A stretch of 64,000 bases of DNA from Brevibacillus sedimenti (GTDB lineage Bacteria; Bacillota; Bacilli; Brevibacillales; Brevibacillaceae). The stretch is from assembly GCF_020923495.1 (NCBI RefSeq), contig NZ_CP064048.1, forward strand, positions 3,597,001 through 3,661,000. The letters are read 5' to 3'. Positions 1 to 10,528 of this stretch are shown here, in pieces (position 1 is the stretch's first letter; each line of letters opens with the position of its first letter). Under the pieces are notes generated by a model. The model saw only the letters and a list, made by a program, of their open reading frames with translations, did not search any database and had not been told where the DNA came from. The translations under genes and the position numbers were made by a program.

Positions 1-1106
<1,106 letters not shown>

Positions 1107-1122
1107 TGCACGATTTCCTCCT

Positions 1123-2136
1123 TTAAGCCGGTGTGGTGGACCACTTCAACAGGGCTGCACCCCATGTCAGTCCTCCGCCGAAGCCGACGAGGACGACGTT
1201 GTCGCCTTCTTTCAGGCGCCCCTCTGCCACCGCTTCGTCCAGCGCGACGGGAATGGACGCGGACGACATGTTGCCGTAGCGGTCCAGGTTGATCGCCACT
1301 TTGTCCTCCGACAAGCCGAAGCGCTGGATGGCTGCGTCGATAATCCGTTTGTTGGCCTGGTGGGGAACCAGCAGGTCGATCGCTTCTTTCGGTGTCCCCG
1401 ACTTCTCCAGCACCGCTTCCGTCGCCGAATTCATGACGCGGACGGCGAATTTGAACACTTCACTGCCGGTCATCGAGATGTAGTGCAGGTTTTTTTCCAC
1501 CGATTCGCTGGAGGCCGGAATCCGCGACCCGCCCGCAGGCATACACAGGAGCGGTCCGCCGGAACCGTCAGCGCCCAGCTCAAACGCCTGGAATCCGAAG
1601 CCCTCGCCCACCGGTCCGAGCAGGGCCGCACCGGCACCGTCGCCAAACAGAACGCAGGTGTTGCGGTCCTTGTAGTTTGTGATTTTGGACAGGGTTTCCA
1701 CCCCGACGACGAGCACGTAGCGGTACAGTCCGTTGGCAATGAACTGGCTGCCCGTGGCGATCCCGTAAAGGAACCCGGTGCAGGCCGCCGAAACGTCCAG
1801 CGCGGCTGCGCGGGAAGCGCCCAGTTTCTCCTGCAGGATGCAGGCCGTCGACGGGAACATCATGTCGGGTGTAACGGTGGCTACGATGATCATGTCCAGC
1901 TCTTCCGGACTGATCCCAGCTTTCGCCAGCGCATTTTTGGCTGCTTCGTACGCCAGATCGGAGGACGCCTGATCCGGTGCGCTGATGCGGCGCTCGCGAA
2001 TCCCGGTGCGAGTGACGATCCACTCATCAGATGTTTCCACCATTTTTTCCAGATCAAAATTGGTCAGCACTCTCTCCGGCGTGTAGGAACCTGTCGCCAA
2101 AATCCCTACGGGGCGCAATTCCTTCATTGGTTTCAC
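1123..2136 (-). CDS. fabH: 3-oxoacyl-ACP synthase III FabH
   Basis: Initiating condensing enzyme of fatty-acid synthesis; joins an acyl-CoA primer to malonyl-ACP. The 337-residue protein has the full Cys-His-Asn triad: Cys119 in a DVSAACTG context, His259 in VPHQAN, and Asn289 in YGNMSS. In Bacilli this enzyme usually prefers branched primers and so makes iso/anteiso fatty acids; that specificity is inferred from the family. The gene overlaps the plsX stop by 4 nt. Met4 is a possible alternative start. Confidence 0.95.
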   Translation of the reverse strand: MKPMKELRPVGILATGSYTPERVLTNFDLEKMVETSDEWIVTRTGIRERRISAPDQASSDLAYEAAKNALAKAGISPEELDMIIVATVTPDMMFPSTACILQEKLGASRAAALDVSAACTGFLYGIATGSQFIANGLYRYVLVVGVETLSKITNYKDRNTCVLFGDGAGAALLGPVGEGFGFQAFELGADGSGGPLLCMPAGGSRIPASSESVEKNLHYISMTGSEVFKFAVRVMNSATEAVLEKSGTPKEAIDLLVPHQANKRIIDAAIQRFGLSEDKVAINLDRYGNMSSASIPVALDEAVAEGRLKEGDNVVLVGFGGGLTWGAALLKWSTTPA

Positions 2137-3140
2137 TCGCTTTCTCCCGATTGGTTTTTCTGTAGTGCGTCCTGGATAAAACCGTTCACATCCTCAGCAA
2201 CAAAACGGACAGCACTGGCTATCGCGTTTTTGATCGCACGCTCGTCAGACGATCCGTGCGCCTTGATCACAGGCCGGCGCAGTCCCAGCAGCGGAGCGCC
2301 ACCGTATTCGGCGTAATCCATCCGCTGCTTGAAGCGGACCAGGCTCGGTTTCAACATGGCCGCACCTACTTTATTAATCAGGCTGGAAGTAAATTCCTGC
2401 TTGAGCAAGGAAAAGATGGTAGAAGCGGTACCTTCCATCGCTTTCAACAGCACATTGCCGACAAAGCCGTCGCAAACCAACACATCGCATGCTCCCTGCA
2501 TCACGTCGCGCGCCTCCACGTTGCCGACGAAGTGCAGGTCGGTCTGCGCCAGCAGCGGAAAGACGGCCTTGGTCAGTTCGTTTCCTTTGCCCTCTTCTGT
2601 TCCGACGTTCAAGAGACCGACCGTCGGACGTTCGAAGCCGAGCACTTTTTCCGCGTACAGGCTGCCCATCACGGCGTACTGGAAGAGATGATGGGGCTTG
2701 GCGTCCATGTTGGCTCCCACGTCAAGCGTCAGCGTTGCCCTCCCCTTGATATTGGGGATGAATGCCGCCAGCGCCGGCCGCTCGATTCCTTCCATACGTC
2801 CGGCGTACAACAGGCCGGCCGTCATCAACGCTCCCGTATTGCCCGCCGAAATGGCAGCGTCCACTTTTCCTTCCCGGGCCAGTTCGACGGCCACCACGAG
2901 CGACGCCCCTTTTTTGCGCCGGACAGCCCGTACTGGTTCGTCGTCAGGTTCAATGACTTCCGACGCCGGGTGGATTTCCAATCCTGCAGGAAGCTCTCCC
3001 GGAAGTTCGCGCCGGATCGCCTGCTCGTCGCCGACCAGCACGATCTCAAGTGTCGAATTCTCCCTGACCGCCTGCAAAGCGCCCAGCACCGTGCTGCGCG
3101 GCGCGTTGTCGCCTCCCATCGCATCCAATGCAATTCGCAA
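2133..3140 (-). CDS. plsX: Phosphate acyltransferase PlsX
   Basis: Makes acyl-phosphate from acyl-ACP, the donor for PlsY in phosphatidic acid synthesis. The signature LDAMGGDNAP lies at the very N-terminus, and GNTGA and GNV-type loops follow further in. I place the start at a TTG (3138-3140): it lies 6 nt downstream of a perfect AAGGAGGAG ribosome site and gives 335 residues, close to family length. Upstream ATGs at 3170 and 3185 would add residues not typical of PlsX and lack a good ribosome site. The gene begins 22 nt after the fapR stop. Confidence 0.92.
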   Translation of the reverse strand: MRIALDAMGGDNAPRSTVLGALQAVRENSTLEIVLVGDEQAIRRELPGELPAGLEIHPASEVIEPDDEPVRAVRRKKGASLVVAVELAREGKVDAAISAGNTGALMTAGLLYAGRMEGIERPALAAFIPNIKGRATLTLDVGANMDAKPHHLFQYAVMGSLYAEKVLGFERPTVGLLNVGTEEGKGNELTKAVFPLLAQTDLHFVGNVEARDVMQGACDVLVCDGFVGNVLLKAMEGTASTIFSLLKQEFTSSLINKVGAAMLKPSLVRFKQRMDYAEYGGAPLLGLRRPVIKAHGSSDERAIKNAIASAVRFVAEDVNGFIQDALQKNQSGESE

Positions 3141-3146
3141 CCGTGA

Positions 3147-3155
3147 CTCCTCCTT
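3147..3155 (-). promoter_or_regulatory. plsX ribosome binding site
   Basis: The minus-strand reading is AAGGAGGAG, followed by 6 nt and a TTG codon. This decides the plsX start in favour of TTG at 3140 over upstream ATG codons. Confidence 0.75.
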
Positions 3156-3162
3156 AATGCTC

Positions 3163-3774
3163 TCATCCATTTCGCTTTGCGACATCGGACATGCCGACGA
3201 CGCGGAACGTAGCGGTAAAGACCAGTTCTCCCTGCACCTTGGTCTCCACCCGCACTTTGCATTCGTCCCCGTTTCGGCTGCGCACAACGGCCTTAGCCAC
3301 CAGCTTTTCCCCCAGCCGTACCGGACGGATAAAGCGGATGCGGGCAGAAGCGGTCAGCGCCACGTCGGCGTCGATGACCGCCACCGCCAGCGAGTTGGCC
3401 TGGGCGAATATGTAGTGTCCACGGGCGATTTGCGTCCGTGCAAAAACGTGTTCTTCTTTGATTTCCAACACGGAGATGGCCTGAACGTCGAGCTGCAAGT
3501 CGACAATCTCCCCGATCACTTCGTCAATCCCCAGTGATTTGACCGGGTCCAGGCTTCTTTCCGCCACCGACTTGATTCGCTCCCGCAGTTCCGGGATGCC
3601 CAGCTCCAAACGGTCCAACCGTATTGTTTGTATGCTGACTTGAAACAACTCTGCCAGATCCTCGTCAGTGGCGAAGGGATTTTCCTGAAGCGTCTGCACC
3701 AAACGAGTCTGGCGGTCTTTTTTTGGCAAGCGGGCGATGGGTAACACCCCCTCGGCATCCGTATTCAATCGCAT
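3163..3774 (-). CDS. fapR: Fatty acid and phospholipid synthesis repressor FapR
   Basis: Malonyl-CoA-responsive repressor of membrane lipid synthesis in Bacilli. A DeoR-like helix-turn-helix lies at about residues 33-60 ([15 protein letters not shown]), followed by the linker [13 protein letters not shown] and a C-terminal hot-dog effector domain containing [17 protein letters not shown]. At 203 residues it is about 15 longer at the N-terminus than well-known homologues. No good ribosome site precedes the first ATG, so the start may lie at a GTG or TTG a few codons in. It leads the operon, and its own promoter carries a FapR operator, which implies autoregulation. Confidence 0.93.
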   Translation of the reverse strand: MRLNTDAEGVLPIARLPKKDRQTRLVQTLQENPFATDEDLAELFQVSIQTIRLDRLELGIPELRERIKSVAERSLDPVKSLGIDEVIGEIVDLQLDVQAISVLEIKEEHVFARTQIARGHYIFAQANSLAVAVIDADVALTASARIRFIRPVRLGEKLVAKAVVRSRNGDECKVRVETKVQGELVFTATFRVVGMSDVAKRNG

Positions 3775-3790
3775 AACTTGCGAGTAGTTT

Positions 3791-3807
3791 TTAATACCAG
3801 GTCCTAA
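3791..3807. promoter_or_regulatory. FapR operator
   Basis: The 17-bp imperfect palindrome reads TTAATACCAGGTCCTAA on the plus strand. The half-sites TTAATACC and GGTCCTAA match at six of eight positions around a central A. It resembles the known FapR box (TTAGTACC-type half-sites). It begins 3 nt past the -10 element, over the expected transcription start, so bound FapR would block initiation. Confidence 0.85.
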
Positions 3808-3810
3808 TCA

Positions 3811-3839
3811 AGTATAAGGGAGAAGCGGCGGAATGACAA
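3811..3839 (-). promoter_or_regulatory. Sigma-A promoter of the fapR-plsX-fabHDG operon
   Basis: On the minus strand the -35 is TTGTCA (3834-3839) and the -10 is TATACT (3811-3816), with an exact 17-nt spacer. The FapR operator sits directly downstream, and the fapR start codon is about 37 nt past the -10. Confidence 0.85.
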
Positions 3840-3970
3840 GCAAAGATCGCCGCAGTCGGCTAAATCGGGACAGATGTCCCCCGACCACCGATGTGCATGA
3901 TGAGCGATTCGACGCTCGGCTCTCTCATGCGGATGGAAAGCAGCGCTTCCCTCCTGGACACTTCGTCATG

Positions 3971-3998
3971 AAAAAAGCAAGGTGATTTCTCACCCTGC
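3971..3998 (-). terminator. Intrinsic terminator after rpmF
   Basis: The 9-bp stem (one mismatch) pairs 3977-3985 with 3990-3998 around a 4-nt loop. On the minus strand it is followed by six T residues. It starts 7 nt after the rpmF stop and separates rpmF from the fapR promoter. Confidence 0.8.
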
Positions 3999-4004
3999 CT
4001 TTTC

Positions 4005-4175
4005 TTACTTCGCTACTTTTACACCTTTATAGTGTCCGCAGCTCGGGCAAACGCGATGCGCAAGCTTGTATTCGCCACAGTTATCGCATTTGATCATGCC
4101 AGGAATCTCTAATTTGAAGTGCGTACGACGCATTCTTTTACGGGTTTTGGAAGTTCTCCGAAAAGGTACTGCCAT
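4005..4175 (-). CDS. rpmF: 50S ribosomal protein L32
   Basis: Small basic protein of the large ribosomal subunit, 56 residues. It begins [17 protein letters not shown] and has two CxxC pairs (CDNC and CPSC), a zinc-binding version of L32. The start at 4175 follows AAGGAGGTG by 7 nt; an upstream ATG at 4202 would add nine atypical residues. It lies downstream of yceD, the usual pairing in bacteria. Confidence 0.95.
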   Translation of the reverse strand: MAVPFRRTSKTRKRMRRTHFKLEIPGMIKCDNCGEYKLAHRVCPSCGHYKGVKVAK

Positions 4176-4314
4176 CTTCCTTACACCTCCTTCAATTGGC
4201 ACATGCTAAGAAGCTCTATTAGGTGGATGGTACAGGCGCGAACGCTTCCGCCATCCTTCAAAAATGAGACGCTCGATCGAGGGATCGGCAATCCCATCTT
4301 GAAAACACACGCAA

Positions 4315-4830
4315 TTACTTGCTGTCCTTGAAGAAATCAGCCAGTCCGGCCAACCGCGGATCGATCCGCTCATGTTTGCACTCGCACGCCTGCTCGTTCC
4401 GGTTTACTCCGCACTCGGGACACAATCCTTTGCATTCCTCCTCGCAGAGGGGAAAAGCAGGGATGGCGAGCAGGAAATCTTCCTGCAGCAGCGGCTTCAA
4501 CTCGATCTCGTCGCCTTCCAGCGGCAAAATGTCGCTGTCTTGGTCTTCATCCTCCGCTGAATCGGCGGGGGCGAAGGTTTCCGCAAAAGGCACGGCCGTG
4601 TGCCGGGTAAAAGGCTTCAGGCATCGCGCGCAGACAAAGTCAACGTCTGACTTCAACTCGCCTTTCACGTAATAGAGATTGCCCAGTTTGGCTGCCTCGC
4701 CGCTCACTTCGACAGGGGTGAGCCCGCGAATCTCCTGATGGCGGCGCTTCAGTTCGTCAGCGTCCAACGTCAGCCGAAACGGCAGCGGCTCGCCTTTTAG
4801 ATGGTCCAAATCGCTTACTTTGATGTTCAC
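4315..4830 (-). CDS. yceD: YceD/YlbN (DUF177) rRNA accumulation protein
   Basis: DUF177 family protein, linked in bacteria to 23S rRNA accumulation and nearly always encoded beside rpmF. The 171-residue product has the family Cys pattern: CARC in the middle, then a Cys-rich tail with CEEECKGLCPECG and CECKH that could hold zinc. The middle is strongly acidic. The GTG start at 4830 follows GAGGTGA with about 7-nt spacing. The 112-nt gap to rpmF shows no terminator, so the two are probably cotranscribed. Confidence 0.88.
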   Translation of the reverse strand: MNIKVSDLDHLKGEPLPFRLTLDADELKRRHQEIRGLTPVEVSGEAAKLGNLYYVKGELKSDVDFVCARCLKPFTRHTAVPFAETFAPADSAEDEDQDSDILPLEGDEIELKPLLQEDFLLAIPAFPLCEEECKGLCPECGVNRNEQACECKHERIDPRLAGLADFFKDSK

Positions 4831-4906
4831 ACCTTTTCACCTCAAGCACAACAAGGATGATTATAGCCTTTGCCCTTTGCTTTGTCAACCATTTTTCCTT
4901 GACAGC

Positions 4907-5983
4907 TCATTCGCTATACGAGCCCTTTGGTTTTTGCGCCTTGAGGAAAGCCAGCGCGTCGTCCACGGTTTTGACCGGGACCACCCGCATCCGGGATCCG
5001 ATCCGCTTGGCCGTCTCCAGCGCCTCCTGGTAATTGGACACCGGCCCCTCGGCATCGTCCGGCGCCAGGAAGATGTCAGCGCCCGCCTCGTCCGCAGCCA
5101 CGACCTTGTGGTTGATGCCGCCGATGCGGCCAACTGAACCGTCCGGCGAGATTGTACCCGTCCCGGCAACCTTGTATCCCCGCGTCAAGTCAATCTCCTG
5201 GTTTAACTGGTCGTAAATCTCCAGCGTCATCATCAGCCCCGCCGACGGACCGCCAATGCCTTGGCTAGAGATGCTGACCTGCTTGGGGACGATGATTTCC
5301 TGTTTGTTGTCGGGACGGATGCCAAGTCCGGGCGTTTTGGAATCCGGCAGCGGTGCCAGGGTCAACGTGCGCTTTTCCTCCCTGCCGTCACGGATCAGCG
5401 TCACTTCCACCTGATCGCCCTGCTTTTTGGTCGACAGGTATTGGAGCAGATCCTTGGCTTCGCGCGTCGGTCGGCCGTCCACCGCCACGATCACGTCACC
5501 GATCTGCAGCACGTTTTTTGCCGGCATGCCCTCGATCGTGCCCATCACCCACACGCCCTGGTTCTCGATCTTTACGTCGTATCCGGCCAGGCGGAACGCA
5601 ACAGCTTCCGCGATTTTCTGGGAATTGTCCATCACGGCCAATTCCCGTCTCGTAAAATCTTCGTTGCTCTCGCCGCTGCCCACGACCAGTTCCTTTTTCA
5701 TCAGTTCCGCATTGGGAGACAGCTGGGCGTAGAGATACCAGGCGAGATTGGCTTCCCCCATCCTGACCGTCGTCAACATAAACGCCCCTGATTCGTCCTT
5801 TTTCCCACCCTCGACGTCAATCATCGGGGCAAGTTCAATGGCGGAACCGGGCCGCGTCACATAGTACGGCGTCGGCACGAAAAACACCGTGCCCAACAGG
5901 ACGACGGCCAACACAAACAGCCAGGGTATGGAATGGGACCCCCGGCCCGACCGGTTGCGTGTAATCAGCCTCTCCTCACTCAT
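4907..5983 (-). CDS. ylbL: SepM/YlbL-like membrane PDZ-Lon protease
   Basis: Membrane-anchored serine protease with Lon-type catalysis. A transmembrane helix at about residues 19-36 anchors it with the rest outside. A PDZ domain spans about residues 130-212 (GDVIVAVDGRPT). The Lon-like proteolytic domain follows, with Ser247 in GGPSAGL and Lys293 in GGINHK forming the Ser-Lys dyad. Length (358 residues) fits YlbL/SepM. In streptococci SepM matures a competence peptide; the substrate here is unknown. Its ATG overlaps the stop of the upstream patatin-like gene by 4 nt, so the two are translationally coupled. Confidence 0.9.
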   Translation of the reverse strand: MSEERLITRNRSGRGSHSIPWLFVLAVVLLGTVFFVPTPYYVTRPGSAIELAPMIDVEGGKKDESGAFMLTTVRMGEANLAWYLYAQLSPNAELMKKELVVGSGESNEDFTRRELAVMDNSQKIAEAVAFRLAGYDVKIENQGVWVMGTIEGMPAKNVLQIGDVIVAVDGRPTREAKDLLQYLSTKKQGDQVEVTLIRDGREEKRTLTLAPLPDSKTPGLGIRPDNKQEIIVPKQVSISSQGIGGPSAGLMMTLEIYDQLNQEIDLTRGYKVAGTGTISPDGSVGRIGGINHKVVAADEAGADIFLAPDDAEGPVSNYQEALETAKRIGSRMRVVPVKTVDDALAFLKAQKPKGSYSE

Positions 5984-6774
5984 TGTTTTGCCTCCCAGTC
6001 GGCGATCAATTCCTTGATCCGTTCCACAGAGTCCAGTCCGGCGCGTTCGCCGAGGGCGATAATCTCCTCCACGCCGGTGTACGCGATACTGCTATAATGT
6101 CCAACATCGGGACGGATTACGAGATCGGCAGCCAAAATCTGATGCCGCAAAATCTCCCGCTCCATGACGTCGATCGTCTGGGCGATCACGTCAAAAATCG
6201 TCGTCACCTTCATCGGCGTGTCAAACTGGGCGACATCGACAGCGATGACGAGATCGGCACCCATGTCGCGAATGACCGTGATCGGCACCCGATCGATGAC
6301 CCCGCCGTCCACCAGCAGGCGGTCTCCCACCCGTTCGGGCACAAAAATGCCCGGGATGGAAATGCTCGCCCGCACAGCCTGATCCACCGGCCCCTCCCGA
6401 AAGACGACACGTTCCCCGGTCTCGATGTCGGTCGCGACCACAGCCAACTCCTTGGACAGTTCCTCGATACGTTTGCCATGGGTCAGCAGGCGGATCAACT
6501 GCTTGATCTTTTCCCCCGCGACAAACCCCATGCCGGGAACGGTTAGATCCAGCCAATGTTTTCGCTTCAGATTCAACGCCAGTTTTTCCATCATGTGCGG
6601 CTCGATGCCGTTAGCGTACACGGCGGCGATCAAGCTGCCCATGCTGCTGCCGGCCAGCATGTCAACTTTAATGCCGTGTGCCTCCAGTGCCTTCAACACA
6701 CCGATGTGGGCCAATCCGCGTGCTCCTCCCGAGCCGAGCGCCAGTCCCACTTTCGGTTTTCTCGTAGTTCCCAT
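5980..6774 (-). CDS. ylbK: Patatin-like phospholipase family protein YlbK
   Basis: Predicted cytoplasmic or membrane-associated serine acyl hydrolase of the NTE/RssA branch of patatins. It shows the oxyanion motif GSGGARG near residues 14-20, the nucleophile elbow GSSMG with Ser44, and the dyad Asp156 in the DGG motif. The 264-residue length is normal. It precedes ylbL with a 4-nt overlap, the same order as in Bacillus subtilis, though ylbM is absent from this block. Substrate unknown. Confidence 0.88.
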   Translation of the reverse strand: MGTTRKPKVGLALGSGGARGLAHIGVLKALEAHGIKVDMLAGSSMGSLIAAVYANGIEPHMMEKLALNLKRKHWLDLTVPGMGFVAGEKIKQLIRLLTHGKRIEELSKELAVVATDIETGERVVFREGPVDQAVRASISIPGIFVPERVGDRLLVDGGVIDRVPITVIRDMGADLVIAVDVAQFDTPMKVTTIFDVIAQTIDVMEREILRHQILAADLVIRPDVGHYSSIAYTGVEEIIALGERAGLDSVERIKELIADWEAKQ

Positions 6775-6992
6775 GCGCCTCTCCCCCTCTCACAAACGTA
6801 TGCAGGGTACCGCCAATCCTTTCGGACAAAGCAGACGGGCGGAGCATAGTTTTTGATTCGTTCACGTAGACATGTACTATCTCGGCCGGTCGCCGGACCT
6901 GCCTCGCTGCCCATGAGCACTGCGGCACGGCCAGGCCGGATGCACGACCTGCCGGGTTTCCCTTTGCTCATTCGCTGGTACAGGAGGTAGCT

Positions 6993-8222
6993 ATGTCACG
7001 CCGCTCTCCGATTCTTACACTGCTGCTCGCCTTGTCGGCCATTGCCCTCGTCGTCATTTTGGTGTCGCACCCGCAGATGTCGTTTGAGGCGGCGCTCCGC
7101 GGTTTGAAAATCTGGTGGGAGGTGGTGTTTCCCTCCACCCTGCCGTTTATCGTTCTTTCCGAAATTTTGATGGGCGTCGGGGTCGTCCACTTCGCCGGCG
7201 TGCTTTTGGAACCGTTGATGCGCCCGCTCTTCAACGTACCGGGGACGGGCGGCTTCGTCCTGACGATGGGCTTTGCCTCCGGCTATCCCGTCGCGGCCAA
7301 GCTGACGACCCGCTTGCGTGAACAGGGCAGCGTGACCCAGGCGGAAGGGGAACGGCTCGTGTCGTTTACCACGACAGGGGACCCGCTTTTCGTCATCGGC
7401 GCGGTCGCCATCGGCTTCTTTCACAGTGAGCAGGTCGGGGTCGTCCTCGCGTTCAGCCATTACGTCTCAGCCGTCCTGATCGGGCTCTTGTACCGCTTTT
7501 ACTCCCCGTACGCTCCCATGAGCAGGGCGCTGGAAAAGAACCAGCTCCCTCTCCCACTCCGGGCGCTGCAGGCGATGCATCGGGCGCGGCTGCGCGACCG
7601 CCGGCCGTTTGGGCGGCTGATGGGGGAAGCAGTCCAGTCTGCCCTGCACACGCTGCTGATGATCGGCGGCTTCATTATCGTCTTTTCCGTCCTGATTCAG
7701 CTGTTTTCCACCATCAACCTGACCCGGTTTTTGAGCAGCCTGCTGGCGGTGCTGCTCGGTCCAATCGGTCTGCCGCCCGCCCTCTCCAACGGGATCATTG
7801 CCGGTCTCTTCGAGGTCACGCTTGGCGCACAGGCCGCAAGTGAAGTCCCCCCATCCGTCCCGCTGATCTGGCAGGCGGTCATCGCCAGCGCGGTCATCTC
7901 CTGGGGCGGCTTGAGCGTGCATGCCCAGGTGGCCAGCATCCTCAGCCAGACGGATCTCAGGGTGGCGCCGTACCTGCTCGCCCGCGCCATTCACGCGATC
8001 CTTTCGGCTGTGCTTACCTATTTGGCGTGGGAACCGCTCACCGCATCTTCCTGGTTCAAGGGTAGCAGCATCCCGGTCTTTCTGCCGTCTACGTCCGGGA
8101 TTCCGGTCATGGACTGGTGGGATACGCTGCTGCACTCCGGACTGCTCGCGGCCGTGATTCTCGCTGCATTGGCCCTGCTCAGCCTGCTCGTGCGTCTTGC
8201 CAACAGGCACCAGATACACTGA
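6993..8222 (+). CDS. ylbJ: Sporulation integral membrane protein YlbJ
   Basis: Multi-pass membrane protein of the YlbJ family, needed for full spore resistance in Bacillus; its molecular role is not settled. The 409-residue product has two nucleoside-recognition (gate-type) domains, with the motif FASGYPVAAKL in the first. The start is set by AGGAGGTAGCT before the ATG. It is divergent from ylbK with a 218-nt intergenic region and convergent with coaD, with only 4 nt between stop codons. Confidence 0.9.
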   Translation: MSRRSPILTLLLALSAIALVVILVSHPQMSFEAALRGLKIWWEVVFPSTLPFIVLSEILMGVGVVHFAGVLLEPLMRPLFNVPGTGGFVLTMGFASGYPVAAKLTTRLREQGSVTQAEGERLVSFTTTGDPLFVIGAVAIGFFHSEQVGVVLAFSHYVSAVLIGLLYRFYSPYAPMSRALEKNQLPLPLRALQAMHRARLRDRRPFGRLMGEAVQSALHTLLMIGGFIIVFSVLIQLFSTINLTRFLSSLLAVLLGPIGLPPALSNGIIAGLFEVTLGAQAASEVPPSVPLIWQAVIASAVISWGGLSVHAQVASILSQTDLRVAPYLLARAIHAILSAVLTYLAWEPLTASSWFKGSSIPVFLPSTSGIPVMDWWDTLLHSGLLAAVILAALALLSLLVRLANRHQIH

Positions 8223-8226
8223 TTGC

Positions 8227-9317
<1,091 letters not shown>

Positions 9318-9454
9318 AATGCCTCACCTTTGTATGTATGGAGAATGAGAATGATTTCATACTAACACAACCGGTCTGCTGCGTAAAATTGTGCCGTGGA
9401 AAAAAATTGCGCCGTGCATGTATAAGAGATGGAAGTTCTGGCAAAGAATATGGA

Positions 9455-9656
9455 TAGCGACGCAACGGTGTCGCTGACAACCGCGGAGAAGACTTACGTT
9501 TCCCCATAAGCTCTTCCTCCGGTTTCTCCTCTCCCATAATTGAAAGGCGGTTTACTTTGGCGCACTGCGTGTCTGATAGGAGCATGCCGTGGCCGATCTC
9601 CCTGAGGGAGAAGTTAAACCGCTGCCTCATCGCCAATGGCGGTGAGGTATTTTTTT
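9455..9656 (+). ncRNA. Candidate structured small RNA, possibly CsfG (ylbH-leader class)
   Basis: The 383-nt gap upstream of rsmD (ylbH) holds a strong RNA-like fold on the plus strand. An 8-bp closing stem pairs 9547-9554 with 9615-9622. Inside are a small CAC/GTG hairpin and a perfect 6-bp hairpin (9597-9602 with 9606-9611). A 10-bp terminator hairpin with a T tract follows at 9625-9656. From memory, the forespore small RNA CsfG of endospore formers lies next to ylbH, which makes it a good candidate. The 5' end is a guess: GTATA at 9420-9424 lies 15 nt from GG at 9440, matching sigma-F spacing with only a partial -10. Confidence 0.5.
9625..9656 (+). terminator. Strong intrinsic terminator ending the candidate small RNA
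   Basis: A 10-bp stem with one G-U pair (9625-9634 with 9638-9647), 3-nt loop, then TATTTTTTT. It lies 45 nt before the next start codon, so it either ends a separate RNA or works as an attenuator. Confidence 0.85.
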
Positions 9657-9700
9657 GTGATCCGGGCGGCACACTATCCGTTAAAAAGGAGGCAGACTCC

Positions 9701-9844
9701 ATGGCAGAAAAACAGCCGTCGAAACAAAAACAGGAAGCCGCTGCCGCCCAGTCCCTCGCCGACCGCACAGGCATCGGCAAGGAAGAGGCGCGCCGCATGC
9801 AGTCTGAAGCCGACAAGTCCGAAGTGATCAAACACGGGCAGTAA
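9701..9844 (+). CDS. Small hydrophilic protein (47 aa), unknown
   Basis: The ATG follows a strong AAAAGGAGG ribosome site by 9 nt. The 47-residue product is charged and Ala/Gln/Lys-rich (starts MAEKQPSKQKQEAAAAQ), has no membrane segment, and ends HGQ. Size and composition resemble small spore proteins (SASP-like), but I recognise no family signature. It lies behind the terminator at 9625-9656 and has its own hairpin downstream. The clean ribosome site and codon use support a real gene. Confidence 0.7.
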   Translation: MAEKQPSKQKQEAAAAQSLADRTGIGKEEARRMQSEADKSEVIKHGQ

Positions 9845-9855
9845 ATGAATGACGG

Positions 9856-9888
9856 AAAGCCAGCCGTACGTAAGAAACGGCTGGCTTT
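9856..9888. terminator. Hairpin terminator after the 47-aa gene
   Basis: A perfect 12-bp stem (9856-9867 with 9877-9888) around a 9-nt loop. The stem ends in TTT but the following T tract is weak. It may serve both the 47-aa gene and the convergent acetyltransferase gene. Confidence 0.65.
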
Positions 9889-9954
9889 GTATTGAAAATC
9901 GGATGGGTGATGATGCTCCGCTGCCTGGGAAATGTTCCTTTCGTAAAGCGTTTG

Positions 9955-10455
9955 TCAGGTTTGTTCCCACGCGTATACGTGCACCAGTTTCTCCTTGAAG
10001 ACAGTCTCTTTTTCCCGGAACATTCCGATCTTTTGGGCAACTCGTGCGGATGCAGCGTTTCCCGGTTGAATCAGGCAGATCAATCTCCTCAGCCCTTTCG
10101 CCGCTACTCCGTACTCGCGAAACGCCATCGCCGCTTCGGACGCGTAGCCGTTTCCCCAGTATTCCTTCGCCATCCAGTAACCGATCTCTGTCTCCGGCTT
10201 CCCGTCCACTATTTGCTGCACCAGTCCCGCATGGCCGATGGGCTGCATGTCCTGTTTCCGCACTGCCACCATCAGCCCCAGACCGGAAGCGTAGGACTGC
10301 TGTACCCAGTCGTAAAAGCGTGTGACCTCTTCATCCGTTCTCGGCTTGCCATGCCCGATGTAGCGGACCACGTCCGGGTCTTTTAGCAGACCAGCAAGAA
10401 AAGGAAGATCTTCCAGGCAATACGGGCGAAATAACAATCGATCCGTTTCCAACAT
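9955..10455 (-). CDS. GNAT family N-acetyltransferase (RimJ/RimL type)
   Basis: Predicted acetyl-CoA-dependent N-acetyltransferase. It begins MLETDRLLFRPY, the common RimL-like opening, and has the family segment EIGYWMAKEYWGNGYASEA, in which the acetyl-CoA loop corresponds to WGNGYA. 166 residues, normal for the family. The start at 10455 is preceded by GGAGGAG about 12 nt upstream; further upstream codons give a non-family extension. Substrate (protein N-terminus or small molecule) cannot be told from sequence. Confidence 0.85.
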   Translation of the reverse strand: MLETDRLLFRPYCLEDLPFLAGLLKDPDVVRYIGHGKPRTDEEVTRFYDWVQQSYASGLGLMVAVRKQDMQPIGHAGLVQQIVDGKPETEIGYWMAKEYWGNGYASEAAMAFREYGVAAKGLRRLICLIQPGNAASARVAQKIGMFREKETVFKEKLVHVYAWEQT

Positions 10456-10528
10456 GCGAAATAACACTCCTCCTGTTATGGCCAGGCGGGCGCCTCCCCT
10501 GCTCACCGCGATGTGCAGGCGGGGGCTG

